Shown here piece by piece: positions 49,454-56,814 of a stretch of 64,000 nt of DNA. The first letter of the stretch is position 1. Every line of letters begins with the position of its first letter. The stretch spans positions 1,364,001 through 1,428,000 of the forward strand of contig JABFGC010000001.1 in assembly GCA_013112685.1 (NCBI GenBank). The letters are read 5' to 3'. The stretch is from Chloroflexota bacterium. GTDB taxonomy: Bacteria > Chloroflexota > Anaerolineae > Anaerolineales > Villigracilaceae. The position numbers and the translations under genes were made by a program. The notes beneath the pieces are model-generated. The model did no database searches. It worked only from the letters and a program-made list of their open reading frames with translations, and was not told where the DNA came from.

Positions 49454-51232
49454 ATGGCTACTATCACAGAAAGCCAGTGGGTAAACTATTTTGGTTTTCA
49501 ACGTTTCCCGTTCGATCGCCCGGAAGCGGGGAATGAGGAATTTGCCCGCCCTGAGTTTCTTGCCTCCTGCTTTGTCGAACCCCGGGGGTTTGAACGCGCC
49601 TTTGGTCAGGCGGATTCCCCTGTTACTTCCTTGTTGTTCGCGACGCGCGGAACTGGCAAGACCGCCTGCCGCGTCATGATGGAATACTACTGCCAGAACG
49701 GACTGGCAAGGTTAAGTTCCTCCAAGTTCGGCGAATCGAACTACGTATTAAGCGTTCCACACATTCGCTTGGATAATGTCCGTCTAATTGCGCATCGGTC
49801 CACCCAACCTGGGAATTCCTCGGAAATTACCGTCGAGCATCATGTGATTGAGATCATGCGGCAGGCAATACCCGCTTTTGTGAATTTGATCGCTAAAAAC
49901 ACGACCTTTGTGGATCGTATCAAGGCGCTTTCAAAAGCAGACTTTGAAGACCTAAGTTTTTATCTTCTTTGCTACTCCATGTACTTGACAGCTCCGCAAA
50001 AGGATTTCCTGCGGAGGTTTGGGGTGGATATGCCCCCTCTGGAAAGTTCGATGAAGGGATTCGTTGGGCAAACCGATTCACATAACCGTCCGACTTCCTG
50101 GGAATCCGACTATTACCAGCAAAGGGTTGGAGCGTCCCCGCTTTTTCATTTGGAGCGCTGGGCAAAGCTGATGCCCGCCATCGGCATCAAAGCCACGTAT
50201 GTGCTTGTGGACGGTGTGGATGAATTGATGGAGTCGGCAGCCGATCGCCAATACGCCCACTATCTCATCCGCCCGCTGCTTACCCACCTGCGCTTGATGG
50301 ATGAAACGCATCATCTTGCATTGAAATTCTTTCTGCCCTCGGATCTGGAGCAGATCGTGCTCTCCGACTCTGCATTCAGGAAGGATAGGGGATTTGTCAT
50401 CCAGAAACTGGAATGGCAAAAGGACGATTTGATTCGCATCCTGCGCGAGCGGTTGGATGCGCTTCGCCGCCCGGACTATGAGATTCGTGACCGGACCGCA
50501 GCCGGGTTCGACGCCTTATGCGTGCCTGAGTTGAGAGGGCAGATCGAGCAGAACATTGTCAAGATTGTAAAGAGAAATCCCCGCCACTTGATGAATTTTT
50601 GTTCACTCATGGTCTCGGCGCACTGCCGTATGGACATCCAAGATCAGGACGACCCCTATCAACTGAACCGGCAGGATTTTGAAGTGGCGAGACAGGCTTT
50701 TGAAGAACCGTCGATTCTTGAGAGCGCCCCTGTTTCCATCCAGAAGGAGGATATCCTTGCCCTGATCGCAAAAGGCGAAGGTGAAGCACTGGAGTTCAAG
50801 TCCAGTATGCGTTATGACTACAAACGCCAGATCATTAACAAGGATGAACTTGGGCTGGCAATTGTCAAAACCATAGCCGGATTCATGAACCGCTCCGGCG
50901 GCATCCTGATCGTTGGCGTCAATGACGAGGGTCAGATTCTCGGCATCGAAAAGGACTTTGAAACTCTCACCAAAAAAAGTGTGGACGGCTTTCAACTGGC
51001 ACTCAAAGACCTATTGAAAGCCCATTTGGACGGGGAATTTCTGGTCAATGTCCACCTGCATTTTGAAGATTTGGATGGGCGTGTTGTCTGTGTGGTATTC
51101 ATCGAGAAAAGCGGGAGTCCGGTCTATGTTAGGAACGGAAACGACAGCGAGTTTTACCTCCGTACCATGAACTCCACCATCAAGCTCAGCCTGCCTGAAA
51201 CCGTGAACTATATCCGGTCAAGGTGGAGGTAG
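49454..51232 (+). CDS. P-loop ATPase with C-terminal AlbA_2 (Schlafen-type) domain
   Basis: 592 residues. Residues about 1-400 are a STAND/KAP-like ATPase: Walker A FATRGTGKTACRV (about 63-71), a Walker-B-like TYVLVDGVDELME (about 249-258), and a C-terminal winged-helix region (VKIVKRNPRHLMNFCSLMVS). Residues about 440-590 match AlbA_2: GEGEALEFKSSMRYDY, IVKTIAGFMNRSGGILIVGV, GIEKDF, FYLRTMNSTIKLS. AlbA_2 proteins bind nucleic acid and occur in regulators and in Schlafen-like nucleases of antiviral defence. First gene of the conflict-type island. No enzyme active site beyond the ATPase is seen. The AT content starts to rise downstream. Confidence 0.8.
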   Translation: MATITESQWVNYFGFQRFPFDRPEAGNEEFARPEFLASCFVEPRGFERAFGQADSPVTSLLFATRGTGKTACRVMMEYYCQNGLARLSSSKFGESNYVLSVPHIRLDNVRLIAHRSTQPGNSSEITVEHHVIEIMRQAIPAFVNLIAKNTTFVDRIKALSKADFEDLSFYLLCYSMYLTAPQKDFLRRFGVDMPPLESSMKGFVGQTDSHNRPTSWESDYYQQRVGASPLFHLERWAKLMPAIGIKATYVLVDGVDELMESAADRQYAHYLIRPLLTHLRLMDETHHLALKFFLPSDLEQIVLSDSAFRKDRGFVIQKLEWQKDDLIRILRERLDALRRPDYEIRDRTAAGFDALCVPELRGQIEQNIVKIVKRNPRHLMNFCSLMVSAHCRMDIQDQDDPYQLNRQDFEVARQAFEEPSILESAPVSIQKEDILALIAKGEGEALEFKSSMRYDYKRQIINKDELGLAIVKTIAGFMNRSGGILIVGVNDEGQILGIEKDFETLTKKSVDGFQLALKDLLKAHLDGEFLVNVHLHFEDLDGRVVCVVFIEKSGSPVYVRNGNDSEFYLRTMNSTIKLSLPETVNYIRSRWR

Positions 51233-51240
51233 GAGGATTC

Positions 51241-51282
51241 ATGTTCTGTGCGGATAGTAAGGAAATCCAGTTAACAAAGTAA
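51241..51282 (+). CDS. 13-codon frame with strong ribosome site (doubtful)
   Basis: ATG 51241 follows GGTAGGAGG by five bases and encodes MFCADSKEIQLTK then TAA. It lies between the AlbA_2 ATPase and the TIR gene. Either a leader peptide, a remnant start of a lost gene, or chance. Confidence 0.15.
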   Translation: MFCADSKEIQLTK

Positions 51283-51319
51283 TTCATTACATTTATGCTT
51301 TTCCTCATAGGTGTTTTCA

Positions 51320-54300
51320 ATGAATTCCAATTCGCCCATTTCTCAACTTAAGGTTTTCTTATCGCATGCCCAAGAAGATAAGCCTAGAGTAAAGAAAATC
51401 TATAAACGATTGCAAAGCGAAAGGTGGCTATCTCCGTGGCTTGATATAGAAAGATTGCTTGGTGGACAAGACTGGAAATTAGAGATCAACAAAGCAATTC
51501 GGAACGCTGGTTGTATGCTTGTATTTGTTTCCGAGTTGTCAATTAGAAAAGAAGGATATGTTCAATCTGAAATTAAAACTGCCTTGGAGGTTGCGCGCGA
51601 AAAACCCGAAGGATCAGGCTTTTTAATTCCAATACTTTTAGATGACTCTGAATTGCCAAAGGAATCGGAATTATCTAAGTGGCAATCCATAAATTGTAAC
51701 AAGAAGGGCTGGTACGAGAAACTTTTGCTTTCTCTGAGAAACCGTGCGGAGATTCTTGGCGTGGAAATCCCCTCTTCTTCTGATAGGAAAAGGGTAATAA
51801 TGACTCGTGTAAGATTGAAAGATTGGAACTTAGATAGATTTCATTCTACTCTCTCCCAAATTTTGCTTGTCAACAAAGAGGACATAAAGATATTGCGTGT
51901 CCAAGATGGCAATGTAAGGGTGGTTCTAGAAATGCCCGATGAAGCCCTGCGCGAATTGGCATACAAGTACCTTTGTGAATATGCTGATCTTTCTAATATT
52001 TTGAAACTAAAAGTATTTGCTGTGGAGAAAGATGGTGACCTTCGGAGTCCAACTCTTATATCACGGGGTTTAAAACAATTTTCACACCCCTTTGTTGGTC
52101 GTGAATCTGAACTTGAGGAATTTGAACGTATTCTCACATCTCCAAATGGCAAGAAGCGAATCCTGTTTCTTTTGGGCGGTGGGGGAATTGGGAAAACTAA
52201 ACTAATAACGAAGATGTTAAGAGAATCTACTATCTTGGCTCCAGAAAATCCTCTAGACTTATCTACCACGCAACTTCGCTCCATAGACGGTATCCAGTTG
52301 AAGATCATCGAAGTCATCGAAACCCTGACTGGTCTCAAGGAGGAACAGAGCCCATTTGCCGAGTTTTTCAAAGATAACCGCAATACAAGTGAGCAATTCA
52401 ACCGATGTTTACGGGAGTTTTGTAAGAAAACCCCCCTGGTGCTTGCTTTTGACACCTTTGAGGTTTTGGGTACAGTCGCAAGCAACTGGCTGTTTGCAGA
52501 AGGTGATGAAGGTTTGCAGGTGCCCGGGTTGGTCTGTATCGTCGCGGGGCGTTCCGAGAAAGAAAATCTTCAAAGATATACTGTAAATCCTTTGGTAAAA
52601 CCCATCGAAATATCCGGGTTTACAATACCTGAGATTGAAGATTTTTATCAAAAAATCGTTGCAGAAACAAGCCGGGTCATTGCCGCTGCCGCAAGTGTGA
52701 GGGAGGAGGATTTGGGGTCAAGCGATTTTAGACATCTACAAAAGATTACGAATGGACATCCATTAAAACTGGAAATGGCGTTTCGCTGGGCTGGAACGAT
52801 TCTATCCACAAAAAGCCTGGTGGATGTCACTTACGATCAGTTTGAAAAGAGAATAATGCAAATGGTTCGAGATTATGGTGCAGACGTGGTATTGGACGCC
52901 TCGCATCTCGATGTGCGCGAAGCAGCGTATGATATTTTCGTTTGCATGGGGTATGTCACTCGTCGGTTCGACCAAAAAATCCTAAAGTTTTTGGTTGATG
53001 AAGGGTACATCCGCCTGAATAGTGACAGGGTTGAGGAGAAGGAAATCATTGAACACTTGGAGAGATATTTCTTCGTCAAAGCGCAAACCGTGGAGGGGGA
53101 AGGAATTGTTCTTCGTTTGCACGATGAGGTGGCACGTTTGGTGCGGGAACATTTGTGGTCGTCCCCCGACCGCGCAGAAGAAAAACAGAGACTGTTGATC
53201 TCAGTAATTAGGCTCTATGATCAGATGATCAAGGATGCAGAAGATGAAGATCTACAGGATACTCTGCGTATTGAGCAGTTATATTATGCATTGGAGCGAG
53301 ACCCGCTGGACGCGGGAAAACGTCTGTGGTTTGACCTGGCGGATTTGGATGACGAATATATCAACAGTTTGCTGCCAGGGGAGATAAAGGATTACAAAAA
53401 GGATTTCGACCCGGAAACGAGACACGAGATCCATGTCCGGATTGCGGAGATGGAGTATGAAGCCGGTCACATCACCCAGGCGCGAGGGGAAAGGGAACTG
53501 GAACTCGAGCTGGGCAAAGAAGCAAAGCGCAACGATTGGATCGCTTCCGCCTTGTTTGGGCTGGCAAATTGCGAAAGAGGAGCGGGCAAGTCACTGGCGG
53601 CTTTCCAAAAAGCACGAATATTTTGCGAGAAGCACGCGCGCGGGTATTTGCCGAGGGTTTATTACAACATTGGGTTTGCCTACCGCAGGTTGCAAGATGT
53701 CGAGAAAGCGATCCGCTGGTACCGGAAAGCACGGAAGGAGTTTCAAAAGAACTCACAGGATAAGGCTTTGGGAGCACAGATCGCCAACGACCTTGGCTAT
53801 GCCTATTCCCACGTGGGCAATTGGGGGGAATGCCGGAAAAATGTGAAGGAAGGTCAGAAGACTCGCAAGAGCCTCTTACTGCAGATTGAACAGGAAGTTA
53901 ATATACTTGAAGCAAAGTTGAAGAAAACGAAGAGCAAAACCCTGAGAGCAAAATTGCACGATGACTTGAAACGCAAGAAGAACAGACTGGCAAAAGCCAG
54001 ATTCCAATTGGGGTTGTCATATAACACCCTGGGAGAAATCTACCGTTATGATGAGGATCTGGACGCCTCCCTGAGCAATTACACCGAGGCGCATGAGTTG
54101 TTCAAGAAAGTAAATAATCCCAGGTGGCAGGCGAAGGCGTTGTTCTCAAGGGGCGAAACCTATCGCAGGATCGCGTGGGCGAGGTATAAAGAGAAGGATG
54201 AGTCAGGGTATGTGGAAAATATCAAGAGGGCAGAAGAGGATATTCAGGCGAGCCTGTTTCTCTGTGAGAGGTATCGTATCAAGGAGGAGCGGGACACTGC

Positions 54301-54943
54301 CAACCGGCGAATGGGGCGGGTGCTGCATGACTGCGCCTTGCACGAGTTGGAGAAGGGGAACAAACAGGATGCCCGGAAGTTTTTGGAACAGGCGAAGTAT
54401 TACTTCGAGCAGGGGCTTAAGTATGCCGTGCAGACCGATGAAGACTTGGAAGAGCTGAGCAATCAAACGGAACTTGTGTTCCTTTATGATGATTTTATCA
54501 GGGTCATCGGACGTGGAAAACTTCCCCAGGAACACCGGGACGCGTTGGACAATCTTAAGCGTGCGTTGGATAAGCATCGAAAAAATCCGTTCAAGGTATA
54601 TCAATTCCCGGTGTTTGAGAATCTGTATAAATTGGAGAAGGCAGCGGTTAACTATCAGGCGCGGAAGTATAAACAGGCGCTAAAAGGTTATTTGGAGGGA
54701 TATATTGGGCTGGCGGCTGATCCAGGCTATGGACGTACCCGATATAAATCGCATTTTTCTCACTTGACAAGGCAAATCGAGAAGTTACCTCGCAGAGAGG
54801 CGGAGGTTTGGTGTAAGGAGTTCATCAAGGCTTGGAAGGAGAAGCGCCTCATTGGAAGACGAAAGAGTACGCTGGCTCAGGAGGAAATCTTCCCAGATTT
54901 GGTTCAGTGGTGTCAGGAATATTTGGACCAAAAGTTAAACTGA
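51320..54943 (+). CDS. TIR - STAND NTPase - TPR repeat protein
   Basis: 1207 residues from ATG 51320. TIR domain (about 10-145): LKVFLSHAQEDKPRVKKIYK, SPWLDIERLLGGQDW, and Glu84 in YVQSEIKTAL at the position of the NADase catalytic glutamate. A small domain of unknown type (about 155-235; LKDWNLDRFHSTLSQILLVN). NTPase: Walker A LLGGGGIGKTKLI (about 283-295), Walker B LVLAFDTFEVL (about 374-384), winged helix. TPR-like helical repeats (about 650-1195; YNIGFAYRRLQDVEKAIRWY, LGLSYNTLGEIYRYDEDLDA) with a basic coiled-coil insert near 855-895. Architecture of NLR-like immune sensors: repeats sense, NTPase oligomerises, TIR consumes NAD. The 5' third is AT-rich, unlike the core genome. Confidence 0.88.
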   Translation: MNSNSPISQLKVFLSHAQEDKPRVKKIYKRLQSERWLSPWLDIERLLGGQDWKLEINKAIRNAGCMLVFVSELSIRKEGYVQSEIKTALEVAREKPEGSGFLIPILLDDSELPKESELSKWQSINCNKKGWYEKLLLSLRNRAEILGVEIPSSSDRKRVIMTRVRLKDWNLDRFHSTLSQILLVNKEDIKILRVQDGNVRVVLEMPDEALRELAYKYLCEYADLSNILKLKVFAVEKDGDLRSPTLISRGLKQFSHPFVGRESELEEFERILTSPNGKKRILFLLGGGGIGKTKLITKMLRESTILAPENPLDLSTTQLRSIDGIQLKIIEVIETLTGLKEEQSPFAEFFKDNRNTSEQFNRCLREFCKKTPLVLAFDTFEVLGTVASNWLFAEGDEGLQVPGLVCIVAGRSEKENLQRYTVNPLVKPIEISGFTIPEIEDFYQKIVAETSRVIAAAASVREEDLGSSDFRHLQKITNGHPLKLEMAFRWAGTILSTKSLVDVTYDQFEKRIMQMVRDYGADVVLDASHLDVREAAYDIFVCMGYVTRRFDQKILKFLVDEGYIRLNSDRVEEKEIIEHLERYFFVKAQTVEGEGIVLRLHDEVARLVREHLWSSPDRAEEKQRLLISVIRLYDQMIKDAEDEDLQDTLRIEQLYYALERDPLDAGKRLWFDLADLDDEYINSLLPGEIKDYKKDFDPETRHEIHVRIAEMEYEAGHITQARGERELELELGKEAKRNDWIASALFGLANCERGAGKSLAAFQKARIFCEKHARGYLPRVYYNIGFAYRRLQDVEKAIRWYRKARKEFQKNSQDKALGAQIANDLGYAYSHVGNWGECRKNVKEGQKTRKSLLLQIEQEVNILEAKLKKTKSKTLRAKLHDDLKRKKNRLAKARFQLGLSYNTLGEIYRYDEDLDASLSNYTEAHELFKKVNNPRWQAKALFSRGETYRRIAWARYKEKDESGYVENIKRAEEDIQASLFLCERYRIKEERDTANRRMGRVLHDCALHELEKGNKQDARKFLEQAKYYFEQGLKYAVQTDEDLEELSNQTELVFLYDDFIRVIGRGKLPQEHRDALDNLKRALDKHRKNPFKVYQFPVFENLYKLEKAAVNYQARKYKQALKGYLEGYIGLAADPGYGRTRYKSHFSHLTRQIEKLPRREAEVWCKEFIKAWKEKRLIGRRKSTLAQEEIFPDLVQWCQEYLDQKLN
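52244..54922 (+). repeat. duplicated segment, copy 1 (NTPase-TPR part)
   Basis: Aligns with 57007-59685 at a constant offset of 4763 bases with no net indel. The first ~1 kb is almost identical; differences concentrate around 53915-54000 (the coiled-coil insert). Confidence 0.9.
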
Positions 54944-54982
54944 AGCAAAGGCTGTGTAGGCGATAGTGCAGGTTTGTTTTAT

Positions 54983-55076
54983 TTAGGACTTACGCAAAAC
55001 TACCCATATATGCCGTTTTGCGACCTAGGTAAATACCACATTTGGTGGTTTTACGCCTATTTTGTGTAAGTCCTAT
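54983..55076. mobile_element. MITE-like element with TA flanks
   Basis: Terminal inverted repeats GGACTTACGCAAAA (54987-55000) and TTTTGTGTAAGTCC (55059-55073), one mismatch, flanked by TA on each side, as expected for IS630/Tc1-mariner-type insertion. About 90 bases, no transposase. It sits in the 253-base gap between the TIR gene and the second NTPase gene; the remainder of that gap is AT-rich with no gene seen. Confidence 0.6.
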
Positions 55077-55196
55077 ATTCTTGAATTTTAGCTTTTATGC
55101 GGTATACTTGTAGTGCGGATTAATTTTAGATTAAAATCGTCTGGGTTTTTACCTTTTGTAAAGGGCGGTTTTCGTGTTTAATTTAAGGAGGAAGAC

Positions 55197-56771
55197 ATGA
55201 CAGAGCATTCAGGGAACTCACTAGGTGCAAAAATGCCCCAAATCATTTCGCCTGCTCTCGAACAATTAGTGGATCGTGAAGAACAGCTGAATAAATTTAC
55301 CGACGTTCTTGACCGTATCAGCCGCCAGGGACCGGTCTCCTCCAATCTGTTCGAGTGGTATGGCAGCCCAGGGATTGGGAAATCCATGCTCGTGACGATG
55401 CTGTCGCAGAGGGCGCAGAAGAAGCATGCCGTATGGATGATTATTAATTTCCAAAACTCAACCGGAAAGATAAAAACATATCTTCACGATCCCATTACGC
55501 TTATTGAGGAAATCGTCTCCTCCTTTAGGAGCCAAATTGATTCGGATACGCGCGAATTCGATAAGGCGCTTAAGGGATATCGAACCGCTTCATTGCCGGA
55601 TGAAGGGGTTGTTTTTGCTTATTCAGCCATGGATCAGGAGACGCGGCTTTACCAACGCCCTGATTGGCTTACTGAGTTGCGCAACGTGGTCATCGCCTTC
55701 ATAAAACTGATTAATAATTTACCAAAAGCTGATGACGTTCGCCCGGTGGTTCTATTCTTTGATGAGACCGAGTACGCGAATATCGAATTGGTGGATTGGA
55801 TCGAAGAGTGGATAATCAATCCGTTGATTCAGATCAAACACTGCGTCATTGTTTGGACCGCGCGCCGCCCCTGGCGTTGGAAAAGGCCCGAAATCCGGCG
55901 TCGGTTAACAAGCGAAATGCTGACAGTCTTCGAACCTGATATGGTGAAGGAACAGATTCAGTCTGGCAGTGCAAAACCGGACTTAGTAAAAGAGCTGTTT
56001 AAAAATGTTCATTCTCTTACGGGTGGGCATCCTTTTGCGAGTTTCATTGTCATTAATGAATTGGATACGCTTGCCAATCAGGGTGAAGAGGTTACGCCTG
56101 AAACATTCCCGGATTTTGAAACCAAGCTTCTTGCGGATGTCTTTCATAAATTTATAGACGGTTATGCTTTCAAGGAACTGGCTTCCAAGGATCTGAAAGT
56201 TGCATGCAAATTCCTGGCTTTGGTAAGGTTCTTCGACTCAACAATGCTGCGAGAGATCCTTCGGGCCTGTGCGAGGGACACTTTTAAGTCCTGGACACAG
56301 GAGGATTTTGGAGAGCTCCTTTTGCAATTAAAAAAGACCCAATTGCTGGTCTGGGAAAAGGGGTATGCCCTTGACGCCAGTTTGCGGCATATTATCCAAA
56401 AGTACTTTATAACATCCGAACCTAGGACATTTATCGCGGCGAATCGGGCTGCGTTACGAATATATGAAGATTGGTTGGAACGCCCCGTGGACAATCGCGG
56501 TCTATTTGTTGTGGAGGAACTGTATCATAATGCCGCGCTCTTACAGGTCAATGAACGGAGGAGTTTGCGGGCAATACTTGATGGGCGATTGAAGGAATAC
56601 CCCGATCGTTTCAAGGATGAGAAGGCGCTGGAAAACGCCTTGGATCGCCTGGAGGGCGAAATTAGTAACGACAAAGAATTGGCGGAGTATTTACCTTCCA
56701 TATCTGATCTGGTAGATCAAGTGCAAACCTTTAAAGAGAAGAAGTTGTTTCGTAAGCGTACAAAAAAATAA
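55197..56771 (+). CDS. STAND-type NTPase without effector or repeats
   Basis: 524 residues. Walker A WYGSPGIGKSMLV (G56-S63), Walker B PVVLFFDETEYANIEL (about 183-198), arginine-rich sensor region TARRPWRWKRPEIRRR, GGHPF motif (HSLTGGHPFASFIVI) typical of STAND NTPases, and C-terminal helices without obvious TPRs. AAGGAGGAAGACATG gives a strong start. Sequence is distinct from both neighbours, so not a third copy. It could be an adaptor or regulator of the flanking TPR proteins. AT-rich. Confidence 0.8.
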   Translation: MTEHSGNSLGAKMPQIISPALEQLVDREEQLNKFTDVLDRISRQGPVSSNLFEWYGSPGIGKSMLVTMLSQRAQKKHAVWMIINFQNSTGKIKTYLHDPITLIEEIVSSFRSQIDSDTREFDKALKGYRTASLPDEGVVFAYSAMDQETRLYQRPDWLTELRNVVIAFIKLINNLPKADDVRPVVLFFDETEYANIELVDWIEEWIINPLIQIKHCVIVWTARRPWRWKRPEIRRRLTSEMLTVFEPDMVKEQIQSGSAKPDLVKELFKNVHSLTGGHPFASFIVINELDTLANQGEEVTPETFPDFETKLLADVFHKFIDGYAFKELASKDLKVACKFLALVRFFDSTMLREILRACARDTFKSWTQEDFGELLLQLKKTQLLVWEKGYALDASLRHIIQKYFITSEPRTFIAANRAALRIYEDWLERPVDNRGLFVVEELYHNAALLQVNERRSLRAILDGRLKEYPDRFKDEKALENALDRLEGEISNDKELAEYLPSISDLVDQVQTFKEKKLFRKRTKK

Positions 56772-56814
56772 TTTTGATTATTGTTCGTAAGTGGCAGGCT
56801 AGGAGGTGCTGGAA

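Noticed and set aside
55012..55071. 19-codon aromatic-rich frame (MPFCDLGKYHIWWFYAYFV) as a possible RiPP precursor or leader
   Set aside because: It lies entirely inside the MITE-like element and has no ribosome site.
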